A stretch of 64,000 bases of DNA from ZLKRG08 sp046048895 (GCA_046048895.1 JBJOFF010000002.1:83732-147731); one strand, 5' to 3'; numbered from the stretch's first letter, positions 34,730-43,981 are shown. Made by a program: numbers and translations. The notes: generated from the letters alone by a model not told the origin.

Positions 34730-35632
34730 ATGCGCGCAAGATTTATTGCTAGTGAAGTAGGTATTGGCCTACGCCGAAATGCCACAATGACTTTTGCGGT
34801 TATGGTGACTACTGCGATCTCATTAAGCTTGTTGGGTATTGGTTTGTTATCTAATGCTCAAGTAAAAGCCATGAAAGATTATTGGTACGACAAAATTGAA
34901 GTGTCCGTATTTCTTTGCAGCTCGCTCTCAGAATCTTCTTCTTGCGCGACTGGAATTGTGACTCCAGAACAACGACTTTCAATTCAAAAGGATCTTCAAG
35001 CGCTACCGGTGGTAGACCAGGTTTATTATGAATCTCAAGCAGAAGCATTTTCACATTTCCAAGAACGTTTTAAAGATTCTGCAATCGCGCAAAACGTTAC
35101 TGCAGATCAGTTACCAGAATCATTCCGTGTGAAGCTAAAAGACCCAACACAGTATGGAGTTGTAGTCTCGGCATTCACTGGCCGACCAGGTGTAGATGTG
35201 GTGCAGGATCAACGGACAATTCTTGATAAGTTCTTCAAATTGCTTGGAGTACTCCGAAATGGTGCGCTCGCAGTTGGTTTGGCTTCAGTTCTAACTGCAG
35301 CGCTATTAATTAGTAACACTTTACGCATTGCAGCATTTAATCGTCGACGTGAAACAAATGTTATGAAATTAGTAGGAGCGACAAGTTGGTCTATCCAGCT
35401 GCCATTTCTACTAGAAGGCGTTTTCTCCGCATTTGTTGGCTGGATGCTTGCAACCGGCTTGCTCTCAGGTATCAAGACAGTTATTGATAGCAAAGTTGCA
35501 CCATTACTTACTTTCACTAAATTCTTTGGTTGGGGTGAAGTATGGATTGCATCAGGCTGGCTACTTTTAACTGGATTAGCGGTATCTATCTTCGCTTCTA
35601 CGCTCACACTTCGTAAGTATCTAAAGGTCTAA
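34730..35632 (+). CDS. ftsX: Cell division permease FtsX
   Basis: The 300-residue protein has the FtsX layout: one N-terminal transmembrane helix (about 20-42), a periplasmic domain (about 45-165) with two Cys (SSCATG and VFLCSS) that could form a disulfide, then three more helices. It is the membrane partner of FtsE. In many Actinobacteria smpB follows; here murI does. Confidence 0.95.
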   Translation: MRARFIASEVGIGLRRNATMTFAVMVTTAISLSLLGIGLLSNAQVKAMKDYWYDKIEVSVFLCSSLSESSSCATGIVTPEQRLSIQKDLQALPVVDQVYYESQAEAFSHFQERFKDSAIAQNVTADQLPESFRVKLKDPTQYGVVVSAFTGRPGVDVVQDQRTILDKFFKLLGVLRNGALAVGLASVLTAALLISNTLRIAAFNRRRETNVMKLVGATSWSIQLPFLLEGVFSAFVGWMLATGLLSGIKTVIDSKVAPLLTFTKFFGWGEVWIASGWLLLTGLAVSIFASTLTLRKYLKV

Positions 35633-35645
35633 TAGAATTCTGCGC

Positions 35646-36443
35646 GTGAGTAACGCACCAATCGGAATCTTTGATTCTGGCGTAGGCGGTTTGACCGTTG
35701 CCAGAGCAATAATCGATCAGTTGCCAAATGAATCTACTATTTATATTGGTGATACTGCGCGTGGACCTTACGGCCCAAGAAAAATCGCAGAGGTACGTGA
35801 ATTCTCTTTAGAAATTATTGAATTCTTGGTCCAACGTGGCTGCAAAGCAATTGTTATTGCCTGCAATACCGCAAGTTCAGCTATGTTGCGTGATGCGCGA
35901 GAGAGATTTCAAGTTCCAATCATTGAAGTTATACAACCTGCTGCTCGTAGAGCGGTTGCAGCAACTCGCAGTGGAAAAGTTGGTGTAATTGGTACTAACG
36001 CCACTATTGATTCTGGATCCTATTTGGATGCATTTGCCGCAGCTCCACAACTAGAGATAACTTCAAAAGCTTGTCCTAAATTTGTGGAATACGTAGAACG
36101 TGGTGAAACCTCCGGTGCTCAAATCACACAAGTTGCCCGTGAGTACCTTGCGCCTATGATTGATGCCAAAGTAGATACGTTGGTACTTGGTTGCACTCAT
36201 TACCCACTATTAACTGGCGTTATCTCTTATGTAATGGGAGAAGGCGTTACTTTGGTCTCTTCTGCCGAAGAAACTGCGAAAGATTTATATCGCGTACTTG
36301 TGGAGAAAAACTTATTGCGTGATGCAGCTACAACCCCACCAACACATGAATTTCTAGCAACTGGAGATTCAAGTCAATTCGAAATTTTGGCCCGACGATT
36401 CTTGGGTCCAGAAGCAACAAAAGTCCACCATCAGGATTTATAG
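35646..36443 (+). CDS. murI: Glutamate racemase
   Basis: The 265-residue enzyme provides D-glutamate for peptidoglycan. Motifs with the two catalytic Cys are visible: IGIFDSGVGGLTVARAI, VIACNTASSAM and LVLGCTHYPLL. The start is GTG at 35646, 13 bases after ftsX. The murI-rph-rdgB order is common in Actinobacteria. Confidence 0.96.
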   Translation: MSNAPIGIFDSGVGGLTVARAIIDQLPNESTIYIGDTARGPYGPRKIAEVREFSLEIIEFLVQRGCKAIVIACNTASSAMLRDARERFQVPIIEVIQPAARRAVAATRSGKVGVIGTNATIDSGSYLDAFAAAPQLEITSKACPKFVEYVERGETSGAQITQVAREYLAPMIDAKVDTLVLGCTHYPLLTGVISYVMGEGVTLVSSAEETAKDLYRVLVEKNLLRDAATTPPTHEFLATGDSSQFEILARRFLGPEATKVHHQDL

Positions 36444-36452
36444 GGAGTCGTA

Positions 36453-37175
36453 ATGCCAAGAAATGACGGTCGAAGCAACAATCAACTTCGCGAAATTAAG
36501 TTCACAAGAAATTGGTTGAATAATGCCGAAGGGTCGGTAATAGTCGAATTCGGAAACACTAGAGTCTTGTGCGTAGCGTCTTTTACACCTGGCGTACCTC
36601 GCTGGCTAAAGGATTCTGGAAAAGGCTGGGTGACATCAGAATATTCAATGTTGCCGCGCGCAACACATACTCGTTCAGATCGTGAAAGTGTCAAAGGAAA
36701 GCTGGGCGGACGCACTCAAGAAATTTCTCGTTTAATTGGCAGATCGCTTCGCGCGGTAATTGATAACCATGAGTTAGGCGAAAACACCATAGTTTTGGAT
36801 TGCGATGTATTGCAAGCTGATGGCGGAACCAGAACTGCTGCAATCACTGGTGCCTATGTAGCGTTAGCTGATGCCATTAATTGGGCGAAAGCTAATGGAC
36901 ATATCAAAGCTGACGCAAAAGTTTTGAAAGATTCAGTCAGTGCAGTTTCAGTTGGAATTATCGACGCAACCCCGATGCTTGATCTCTGCTACGAAGAGGA
37001 TGTACGTGCAGAAACGGATATGAATGTAGTGATTTCAGGTTCTGGGAAATTTATTGAAGTTCAAGGAACAGCAGAAGGTGAACCATTTGATCGAGCACTT
37101 TTAGATTCATTACTCGATTTAGCAGTCGCCGGATGCAATGACTTGGCAAGTTTGCAGACCAAATCACTTTCATGA
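36453..37175 (+). CDS. rph: Ribonuclease PH
   Basis: The 240-residue phosphorolytic 3'-5' exoribonuclease trims tRNA 3' ends. GWVTSEYSMLPRATHTRSDRE and RTQEISRLIGRSLRAV contain the phosphate-binding Arg residues, and DVLQADGGTRTAAITGA the catalytic Asp. Length is typical. Its stop overlaps rdgB by 4 bases. Confidence 0.97.
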   Translation: MPRNDGRSNNQLREIKFTRNWLNNAEGSVIVEFGNTRVLCVASFTPGVPRWLKDSGKGWVTSEYSMLPRATHTRSDRESVKGKLGGRTQEISRLIGRSLRAVIDNHELGENTIVLDCDVLQADGGTRTAAITGAYVALADAINWAKANGHIKADAKVLKDSVSAVSVGIIDATPMLDLCYEEDVRAETDMNVVISGSGKFIEVQGTAEGEPFDRALLDSLLDLAVAGCNDLASLQTKSLS

Positions 37176-37759
37176 AATTAGTTCTGGCTACAAAGAACGC
37201 CGGCAAAGTCGTTGAATTTCGACGTATCCTGGATGAGTTAGGTGCCAAGAATTTAGAAGTATTTGGCTTAGATGCATTTCCAGAAATTGGTGATATCGAA
37301 GAAATCGGTGCCACTTTCGAAGAGAATTCATTATTGAAGGCGCGCACAATCTCTAAATTAACTGGGCTTCCGGCGCTGGCAGATGACAGCGGAATTTGCG
37401 TCGATGCACTAGATGGCGCACCAGGGCTTTATTCAGCTCGGTATTCCGGAAAAGGGGATACTGCAAATAATGAAAAATTATTGGCAGCAATGAAAAATAT
37501 TCCGGAAGAGAACCGCGGTGCTTACTTCATCTGTGTCGCGGCTTTTGTAAGCCCAGACGGATTTGAGAAGGTTGAAGAGGGCCGCTTCTACGGAAAGATC
37601 ATGCATGAGGTCAGAGGTGCGGGAGGATTTGGATACGACCCTCTTTTCCAGCCTGAAGGCTTAAATTGCTCTTCGGCAGAGCTCTCCGCTGAAGAAAAAG
37701 ATGCAATTAGTCATCGAGGTAAAGCGATGCGCGCGATTGCCCCTTACATAATCGGCTAA
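37172..37759 (+). CDS. rdgB: Non-canonical purine NTP pyrophosphatase (RdgB/HAM1)
   Basis: The 195-residue enzyme hydrolyses dITP, XTP and related nucleotides. The start LVLATKNAGKVVEFRRIL, the LPALADDSGICVDALDGAPG block and the C-terminal HRGKAMRAI are diagnostic. ATGA overlap with rph indicates coupled translation. Confidence 0.96.
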   Translation: MKLVLATKNAGKVVEFRRILDELGAKNLEVFGLDAFPEIGDIEEIGATFEENSLLKARTISKLTGLPALADDSGICVDALDGAPGLYSARYSGKGDTANNEKLLAAMKNIPEENRGAYFICVAAFVSPDGFEKVEEGRFYGKIMHEVRGAGGFGYDPLFQPEGLNCSSAELSAEEKDAISHRGKAMRAIAPYIIG

Positions 37760-37806
37760 AATTCTGACTGTTAATTCAAGCCCAGTTATTAAATTAGGAG
37801 AACTAA

Positions 37807-38544
37807 GTGGCTACAAAGAAAGTTGCAAAAAAGGCCGCTAAGAAAGCGCCAGCTAAGAAGGCAGCTAAGAAGGCAGTAAAGAAAGCGCCAGCAAAGAAGG
37901 TTGCCAAGAAAGCTGCAGTGAAGAAGGTTGCTAAGAAAGCTCCTGCAAAGAAAGCTGCGGTGAAGAAGGTTGCTAAGAAGGCTCCAACTAAGCGAGTATC
38001 GACTGCACCTGCAGTTGCGGTTTCCAGCGCGCCAACCACATCAGCTCCAGTTGCACCAAAAGCTCCAGCAGCAGCGCCGGCAAAGAAGCAAGGCGGTCAG
38101 AATCGTGTGATGCTTGCGGTGATTATTGGTGTACTTGCACTCGGTGCAATCGTAATTTCAAATGGATCAGATTCAGATGATGCAGCGCCTATGCCAACAG
38201 AATCTGCTTCTGCTTCTGCAACACCAACAGAGTCAGAATCATCAGCGACTGTTTCTACAACAGCAGCACCGCTTGGAATTGTTGCTAAATACACTGCAGA
38301 AGGCGCGACAATTTTCTGGGATGCCACAACTGCAGCTGAAGGCCTAAAGGGTTACAGCATTGAAGTTTCTTCAAATGGTGGAGAATTTACCGAAATAGTG
38401 ATGCTTGGTGTAGATGCTACTCAACATAACATTACAAAGAGTGACACCGAAGGGTGGATGTCATTTAAGGTATCGGCAGTTTATAACGATGGACAGAAGG
38501 CAGAAGGTAAAGTCTTCGGACTTCCAGGTCAGTACACCAATTAA
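37807..38544 (+). CDS. Histone H1-like Lys/Ala-rich, single-pass membrane protein with FN3-like C-terminal domain
   Basis: The 245-residue protein has a GTG start with AGGAG seven bases upstream. Residues 1-63 are repeats of the KKAAKKAPAKK type, as in bacterial histone H1-like proteins; 64-98 are Ala/Pro-rich; 101-119 form one transmembrane helix; 120-155 are Ser/Thr/Ala-rich; 156-245 resemble a fibronectin type III fold (GATIFWDATTAAEGLKGYSI and following). By the positive-inside rule the basic arm is cytoplasmic, where it could touch DNA or an acidic partner, and the FN3 part is outside. The function is unknown; DNA-membrane tethering is speculation. Confidence 0.8.
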   Translation: MATKKVAKKAAKKAPAKKAAKKAVKKAPAKKVAKKAAVKKVAKKAPAKKAAVKKVAKKAPTKRVSTAPAVAVSSAPTTSAPVAPKAPAAAPAKKQGGQNRVMLAVIIGVLALGAIVISNGSDSDDAAPMPTESASASATPTESESSATVSTTAAPLGIVAKYTAEGATIFWDATTAAEGLKGYSIEVSSNGGEFTEIVMLGVDATQHNITKSDTEGWMSFKVSAVYNDGQKAEGKVFGLPGQYTN

Positions 38545-40280
38545 AAATACTCGGTAATCGCACTTACATATGCTGCGATACCGGTAGGAATCAGATGAAC
38601 GCCATCCGGAGCGAAAAACTCCGGATGGTTTTCTGATTTTTGGGCCCAGTCAACAATACGGAAATTTGAATATTTAAGTGCCTCGTTAGCAATCAGCGCA
38701 TTATTTTCATTGCGCCAACTTCTTGGTACTGCCGTATTAACTACTATGACTAAAGGTTGATCCTTAAGTTCAGCAAAGATGGCACTAACTTCAGCCTCAC
38801 TTAAGCGGTTATTATTTCCAAGATTGATTACGGTATTCATGCCGACCATTTTTGGCTTGTCATCTTGAATAACTTTTAGCAATTCACCTGCCTGGCGACC
38901 AACTCTGGCATCTATCAAGCCAATATGTGATTTTGATTCAAGTTCATGCCTGATCCCTAGAATTACTGAATCACCAACTACCCAAAGTCCTTCTACTTTA
39001 CTAATCGTTGCTACTTTTTCATCCAGATACATTTGTTTTACAACTTCATTATTTCGTTCCGCAATTGCAAGTGCGTTATTGCTTACTGCCGCGATAGTTG
39101 CAAGCAGAGCCAAAGAAACTAGCCCTGCAGTTGCTTTTTGTCTTCGTTGCACCTCTTTAGTTCGGTATTTCATTCCCCTGAACCAATTAGAAATCACTCC
39201 ATGTCTAACTGGCACTTCAATCCAACGTTGTGAAATATCGGCAAGCGCAAAAACTACCAAGATTCGAAAAATGTAGAGGGCCCAAGTTGAACCTTCTAAA
39301 TCTTGGGCTGGACGAGTTACTTGGAAAACAATCCAGTGCCATAAATAGATGGCATAGGAACGCTCACCAACCCAAACTAAGAAAGGATGTTGCAAAATAG
39401 GCGCGAAACGTGATGCTGGATGCACCACTGACATAATGATTGCGCTTCCAAAAATCCCGACTAATGGAAAAGCAATTCGATATGCAGTTGGATCCGCTTC
39501 TTGAATGAACAAAAATGATGATAAAAGTCCAAGCAATCCGAAGACTCCGATAAAATCAATAAAATCTTGGGCTCGCCTTTCAATATTTAATCTCAAATTT
39601 TGTGGAATCCAACTTACAGCTAACGCAGAGCCTAGGAAGAGCCCAATTGAGTGAGTGTCTGTGCCAAAATAAATATGGCTAACATCTTGATTGGCTGAGA
39701 TATCTGCTCGCACAGAAGCCAAGAAGAGAGCAATGCCAGAGAAAGCTGCGATTGATAAGGCTGCAGTAGGAATAACTTTCTTACCAAATACTTTTAAAAC
39801 AAAATAAAGAATCAGAGGCCAGATTAGGTAATACTGGGCTTCGACACCTAATGACCAAGTGTGTTGCAGTAGCGGTGGTCTACCAAAACTTTCGAAGTAA
39901 TCTTGTTCTTTAAAGACTAACCACCAATTCATAGTTCCAGTCAGGGCAAATGGGGTATCGGTGAGAAATCTCCGCATGGAATCTGGCGCCCAAACTCCCA
40001 CAAAGATTGCAGTTATCACCAACATAAATCCGAGCGGTGGTAGAAGTCTTCGAATTCGGCCGGTATAAAAACCACGTAAATCCAAGCCACCAGATCTTTG
40101 AATTGAATCAAGCAGTAATCGAGTAATGACGTAACCCGATATCACGAAGAATAGGTCTACCCCTAAAAAACCACCTGGAATCCAAGCAAAACCAAGGTGA
40201 TAAAGCATCACCGCGATGACCGCAATTGCGCGCAGACCATCGATTGCGGGGATGTATCGAATCCCTTTCGGGGCAGCCAT
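38541..40280 (-). CDS. Acyltransferase 3 (OafA/YrhL) with C-terminal SGNH domain
   Basis: The 579-residue protein has an N-terminal membrane acyltransferase domain (about 1-350; YIPAIDGLRAIAVIAVMLYH, FFVISGYVITRLL, LQHTWSLGVEAQYYLIWP) and a C-terminal extracytoplasmic SGNH-hydrolase-like domain (about 405-579) with GDSVILG, NLGNNN and the final DGVHL (Asp-x-x-His). Such fusions O-acylate peptidoglycan, teichoic acids or surface glycans. The glycan target is unknown. It overlaps the FN3 gene by 4 bases at the 3' ends and lies 3 bases downstream of the coiled-coil gene. Confidence 0.88.
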   Translation of the reverse strand: MAAPKGIRYIPAIDGLRAIAVIAVMLYHLGFAWIPGGFLGVDLFFVISGYVITRLLLDSIQRSGGLDLRGFYTGRIRRLLPPLGFMLVITAIFVGVWAPDSMRRFLTDTPFALTGTMNWWLVFKEQDYFESFGRPPLLQHTWSLGVEAQYYLIWPLILYFVLKVFGKKVIPTAALSIAAFSGIALFLASVRADISANQDVSHIYFGTDTHSIGLFLGSALAVSWIPQNLRLNIERRAQDFIDFIGVFGLLGLLSSFLFIQEADPTAYRIAFPLVGIFGSAIIMSVVHPASRFAPILQHPFLVWVGERSYAIYLWHWIVFQVTRPAQDLEGSTWALYIFRILVVFALADISQRWIEVPVRHGVISNWFRGMKYRTKEVQRRQKATAGLVSLALLATIAAVSNNALAIAERNNEVVKQMYLDEKVATISKVEGLWVVGDSVILGIRHELESKSHIGLIDARVGRQAGELLKVIQDDKPKMVGMNTVINLGNNNRLSEAEVSAIFAELKDQPLVIVVNTAVPRSWRNENNALIANEALKYSNFRIVDWAQKSENHPEFFAPDGVHLIPTGIAAYVSAITEYF

Positions 40281-40283
40281 TAA

Positions 40284-41069
40284 TTACTTTTTCTTTTTAG
40301 GTGCAGCCTTTTTCTTGGCTTTTTTAGGAGCCGCGATGGCTGGCTTGGTGCGTTCGCTCTTTACGCGAAGTGGCTCTTTAGAAATTAATTTTCCATCTTC
40401 TTTGATATTTTCAAGGACGTTGTTACGCAGTTCTGCAAGTCGACTATATGCGCTCTCTAAGCGATTACGGCTAGCATGAATTGCTTCTTGTGCTGCATCT
40501 AATGATTGAGTCTGGATTTTATATAAGCGACCGGCTTCTTCCATTACGCCGTTTAGCCAATTGCGATATTCAAGTACATCGCGGGAAGCTTCACCGACAA
40601 TTAAATCACCTTCACGTTTTGCTGAATTAACGATTGCTGAACCTTCGCGCTTGCGCTGCTCAAGCAACTCTTCTGCCGAAATTTCTGCTTGCTCAATCTT
40701 CTCTGCCGCTTCGGTCTCAGCAGCTTTGAGGTACTTTCGACCACGAGCTTCTGCACCATTAAGGATTGATTGTGCTTTCTCTTGTGCGCTTTCGATGGCA
40801 TCTTTAGCTTGGCGCTGAGTTTCATTAACTAGTCGATCTGAAGCTGCTTGTGCCTTAGCTTCGCGAACTTGCGCAGACTTAATCATAGTTAACGCAGTTT
40901 CAGTAGCTAGGATTTCGAACTCTTCTTTTGAAAGCGAGCGAATATCGCGACGAGATCTTAAGTCGGCTAATTGAGATTCAAGTTCGCGAATTCGATCGAC
41001 AGATGACATCGATGGTTCGTTCTCTTCTTTGTAACCAACCCAGTTGAAGAAACCGCTCTTCTTTGCCAC
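40284..41069 (-). CDS. Long coiled-coil protein with Lys-rich tail (DivIVA-like region)
   Basis: The 261-residue protein is almost wholly predicted coiled coil from about 22 to 238, rich in Ala, Glu, Lys and Arg, with the layout of the C-terminal half of actinobacterial DivIVA/Wag31. The N-terminal DivIVA membrane-binding motif is not evident; instead there is GFFNWVGYKEENEPS. The last 15 residues are nearly all Lys and Ala (KKAKKKAAPKKKK), echoing the basic arm of the protein at 37807. A role in polar growth or cell-envelope organisation is possible but not shown. The acyltransferase follows after 3 bases. Confidence 0.75.
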   Translation of the reverse strand: MAKKSGFFNWVGYKEENEPSMSSVDRIRELESQLADLRSRRDIRSLSKEEFEILATETALTMIKSAQVREAKAQAASDRLVNETQRQAKDAIESAQEKAQSILNGAEARGRKYLKAAETEAAEKIEQAEISAEELLEQRKREGSAIVNSAKREGDLIVGEASRDVLEYRNWLNGVMEEAGRLYKIQTQSLDAAQEAIHASRNRLESAYSRLAELRNNVLENIKEDGKLISKEPLRVKSERTKPAIAAPKKAKKKAAPKKKK

Positions 41070-41114
41070 AAATAACCCCTTGCTATTACTTACTCAGGTG
41101 CGCAACTTTAATAG

Positions 41115-41166
41115 ATGTCCAATAAAACTAATACCCCGCTATCGAGGAGCGGTAGCGGGGTATTAG
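41115..41166 (-). terminator. Rho-independent terminator
   Basis: A perfect 14-bp stem, CTAATACCCCGCTA (41128-41141) with TAGCGGGGTATTAG (41153-41166), has an 11-base loop. On the minus strand it is followed by TTTTATTGG, so it ends the metY transcript. The tail is poorer on the plus strand. Confidence 0.88.
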
Positions 41167-41175
41167 CGAGGCTAT

Positions 41176-42486
41176 TTACGCTTTAGCGGCGGCAAATCCT
41201 GCCTCAAGGTCAGCCTTGATATCGGCAATATTTTCTAAACCAAGACTTAGACGCACCAGCCCCGGAGTTACTCCCGATGCTAATTGCTCCTCTGGTGAGA
41301 GTTGGGAATGGGTCGTTGTTGCAGGATGAATCACTAATGAGCGAACATCGCCAATATTCGCGACGTGACTAAATAGCTTTAATGATTCTACAAATTTCTT
41401 ACCTGCCTCAACTCCACCTTTCAATTCAAATGAGAGCACAGCACCAGAACCCTTTGGTGAATACTTCTTTGCTAATGAATTCCATTTGGATGAAGCCAGA
41501 CTCGCATAGTTAACTTTTTCAACATCTGGATGCTTCTCCAACCATTCAGCAACCGCCTTAGTGTTCTCAACATGACGTTCTATACGCAACGAGAGCGTCT
41601 CGAGACCTTGAGCTAACAACCAAGCGTTGAATGGCGCAACTGCGGCACCAATATCACGAAGTAGAGTTAATCGAATCTTGAAAATATAAGAGAGATTTGC
41701 ACCGAAGGCAGAACCCTCGCCGAGTGCCTGTGCGTAAACCAAGCCATGATAAGAAGGATCCGGCTGATTAAAATTCTTGAATCGATCTGGATATTTTGCG
41801 TAATTAAATTTGCCGGCATCGACAATTGCACCAACCACTGCATTTCCGTGCCCTGAAAGAAATTTGGTTGCAGAATGAACTACGATGTCTGCGCCATGAT
41901 CGATTGGCTTGATTAAATATGGAGTAGCTACCGTATTATCAACGATCAAAGGCAATCCGTTATCGTGTGCAACTTTAGCAATTGCTTCAATATCTAGAAT
42001 TTCATTCTTTGGATTTGCAATTGTTTCACCAAATAAGGCTTTGGTATTAGGTCTTATCGCTTTTTTCCAAGATTCAGGATTGTTTGCATCATCTACGAAT
42101 GTAACTTCGACACCAAATTTAGGAAGCGTGTAATGGAAAAGATTGTAGGTGCCACCGTATAAAGAAGGTGAGGAAACAATGTGGTCTCCTGCCTCGGCTA
42201 AATTTAAAATTGCAAATGTAGTCGCAGCTGATCCGGATGCGACTAAAAGTGCAGCCACGCCACCCTCTAGTGCAGCAATTCGTTGTTCGACTGCATCCTG
42301 CGTTGGATTCATGATGCGGGTGTAAATATTGCCTAGTTCTGCTAACCCAAAAAGATTTGCAGCATGTTGTGTATCGCGAAATTGATAGGCAGTGGTTTGA
42401 AATAGTGGAAGTGCACGTGCACCTGTAGTTGGATCTGGTTGTTGACCTGCGTGAATCTGCAAGGTTTCGAATGAATAGTTAGACAT
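41176..42486 (-). CDS. metY: O-acetylhomoserine sulfhydrylase
   Basis: The 436-residue Cys/Met-metabolism PLP enzyme makes homocysteine from O-acetylhomoserine and sulfide. The start SFETLQIHAGQQPDPTTGARALPLFQTTAYQF, Lys208 in VVHSATKFLSGHGN and the 430-plus length distinguish MetY from MetB/MetC (about 380-400). Direct sulfhydrylation fits a genome that takes up reduced sulfur. The ribosome binding site is GAGGAG. A terminator follows the gene. No recognisable SAM riboswitch is seen in the short leader. Confidence 0.93.
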   Translation of the reverse strand: MSNYSFETLQIHAGQQPDPTTGARALPLFQTTAYQFRDTQHAANLFGLAELGNIYTRIMNPTQDAVEQRIAALEGGVAALLVASGSAATTFAILNLAEAGDHIVSSPSLYGGTYNLFHYTLPKFGVEVTFVDDANNPESWKKAIRPNTKALFGETIANPKNEILDIEAIAKVAHDNGLPLIVDNTVATPYLIKPIDHGADIVVHSATKFLSGHGNAVVGAIVDAGKFNYAKYPDRFKNFNQPDPSYHGLVYAQALGEGSAFGANLSYIFKIRLTLLRDIGAAVAPFNAWLLAQGLETLSLRIERHVENTKAVAEWLEKHPDVEKVNYASLASSKWNSLAKKYSPKGSGAVLSFELKGGVEAGKKFVESLKLFSHVANIGDVRSLVIHPATTTHSQLSPEEQLASGVTPGLVRLSLGLENIADIKADLEAGFAAAKA

Positions 42487-42583
42487 GTGGCTCCTCGTTT
42501 CTTCTGTCTAAATTGAGGTCAGAAGGTAACAGGAATCCTCGGGTCTTTCTCGAGAATGCTTGGTATTTGCAAATTGCTTGCGG

Positions 42584-43867
42584 TTAATTCAAATAGAATA
42601 TTTGCAAGTATGGAACGACGATTAATATCGAAATTAGCGTAGTTACGCTTCCATATTTAGCAAATTGCCAAAAAGATATATGAATCCCGTTCTTTTTTGC
42701 CAAACCAATTGCAACTAAATTTGCACTTGCCCCAATGATGGTTGCGTTGCCACCAAAATCAGCGCCAAAAGCCAGCGCCACCCAGAGCGCGTGTTGTGAT
42801 CGCTCCGCTGCGCCAGCCACAAGTTCACCAACAACTGGAGTCATTGAAGCAACGTAAGGAATATTGTCTACAATCCCTGAAACCACAGCGGATATACCCA
42901 AGATGGAGAAAGCCGCAAGCGGAATATTGTCTCCAAAAATATCCTTCAAATAATCTGCAAAATTACCTAAAGCGCCAACATTTACAAGCGCTCCAACCAT
43001 AATAAAAAGGCCAATAAAGAAAATTAAAGTAGCCCATTCGATATCTGCCACATAATCTTTTGGCTTCAGTCCACTTATTGTCACTAAAATTCCGGCTCCA
43101 AATAAAGCGATAACGGCTGGCTCTACATGAAGCACGGTGTGAAAACTAAATGCCAAAAGGACCAAAAAGAGCACAGATAGCGACTTTAATGTAAGTGATT
43201 TATCTGTAATTCTTGCAGTTGCATCCAGTTGTGCAATGGCCGTACGTGCAGACTCATCATTCTTCAATTCCTTTCGGAACATGTAGAGCCAAACTGGAAT
43301 CAGTAGAAATAGAGTCAAAAATGCGACTGGTGCCATGTGTTCCAAAAACCAAATGAAACTTAAATCAGCTTTGCTAGCGATAATGATATTTGGGGGATCA
43401 CCAATCAAAGTCGCTGCACCACCAATATTTGATGCAAAAACTTGAACCAGAATGAATGGAATCGGGCTCACCTTTAAGTACTTGCATACAATTAAAGTCA
43501 TAGGAACTGCCAGCAAAATTGTCGTTACATTATCAAGTAGTGCTGAAGCAAATGCAGTTAAAATTGCCAAATAAGCTAGAGATGTTTTTGGATTTCCCTT
43601 TGAAAGCTGTATTGATTTGATTGCTAAATAGTCGAAAATTCCAGTCTTGTGAATAATGCTCACAATTATCATCATGCCGAGCAAAAGAAAGATTACATTC
43701 CAGTCCACGCCTGTGCTGTGATCGTAGAAAGCTTTTTCAAAATCAGTGGCTCCGATTACAAACATCGCGCCAGCGCCGGTCAAGGCAACCGCTATACGGC
43801 TTATTTTTTCAGAGGCAATTGCAATGTAGGCAATTAAAAAAACCGATACCGCTAGTTGAATTTGCAT
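42584..43867 (-). CDS. ArsB/NhaD-superfamily (SLC13-like) ion transporter
   Basis: The 427-residue protein has ten to eleven transmembrane helices. The first half contains DWNVIFLLLGMMIIVSI and SALLDNVTTILLAVP, and SNIGGAATLIGDPPNIII; the second half repeats ISAVVSGIVDNIPYVASM and GADFGGNATIIGASAN. These paired NxxT/GDPxN-type motifs define the ArsB/NhaD superfamily. The cargo could be sodium/proton exchange, arsenite, or a dicarboxylate; sequence alone does not decide. The gene lies just downstream of tRNA-Leu in the same direction. Confidence 0.85.
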   Translation of the reverse strand: MQIQLAVSVFLIAYIAIASEKISRIAVALTGAGAMFVIGATDFEKAFYDHSTGVDWNVIFLLLGMMIIVSIIHKTGIFDYLAIKSIQLSKGNPKTSLAYLAILTAFASALLDNVTTILLAVPMTLIVCKYLKVSPIPFILVQVFASNIGGAATLIGDPPNIIIASKADLSFIWFLEHMAPVAFLTLFLLIPVWLYMFRKELKNDESARTAIAQLDATARITDKSLTLKSLSVLFLVLLAFSFHTVLHVEPAVIALFGAGILVTISGLKPKDYVADIEWATLIFFIGLFIMVGALVNVGALGNFADYLKDIFGDNIPLAAFSILGISAVVSGIVDNIPYVASMTPVVGELVAGAAERSQHALWVALAFGADFGGNATIIGASANLVAIGLAKKNGIHISFWQFAKYGSVTTLISILIVVPYLQIFYLN

Positions 43868-43897
43868 AACTTAAGTATAAATTGAAGTTTTTTAACT

Positions 43898-43981
43898 TGG
43901 TGCGGAAGGTGGGACTTGAACCCACACGCCGTAAGGCACAGGTTCCTAAGACCTGCGTGTCTGCCGTTTCACCACTCCCGC
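43898..43981 (-). tRNA. tRNA-Leu (TAG)
   Basis: On the minus strand the acceptor GCGGGAG pairs with CTTCCGC (one G-T pair), followed by discriminator A and an encoded CCA (43898-43900). The anticodon loop CTTAGGA in stem CAGGT/ACCTG gives anticodon TAG. A long variable arm and GGTTCAAGTCC T-arm are present, as expected for a class II tRNA. Confidence 0.96.

Noticed and set aside
35633..35645. smpB/tmRNA locus expected after ftsX
   Set aside because: Only 13 bases separate ftsX from murI; neither smpB nor ssrA-like sequence is present here.
37803..38039. Phe/Ala-rich ORF on the minus strand
   Set aside because: It is the mirror of the Lys/Ala codon repeats of the plus-strand gene.
42487..42583. 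SAM riboswitch upstream of metY
   Set aside because: The leader is under 100 bases with only one small CTCG/CGAG hairpin; no SAM-I, SAM-II or SAM-IV core is visible.
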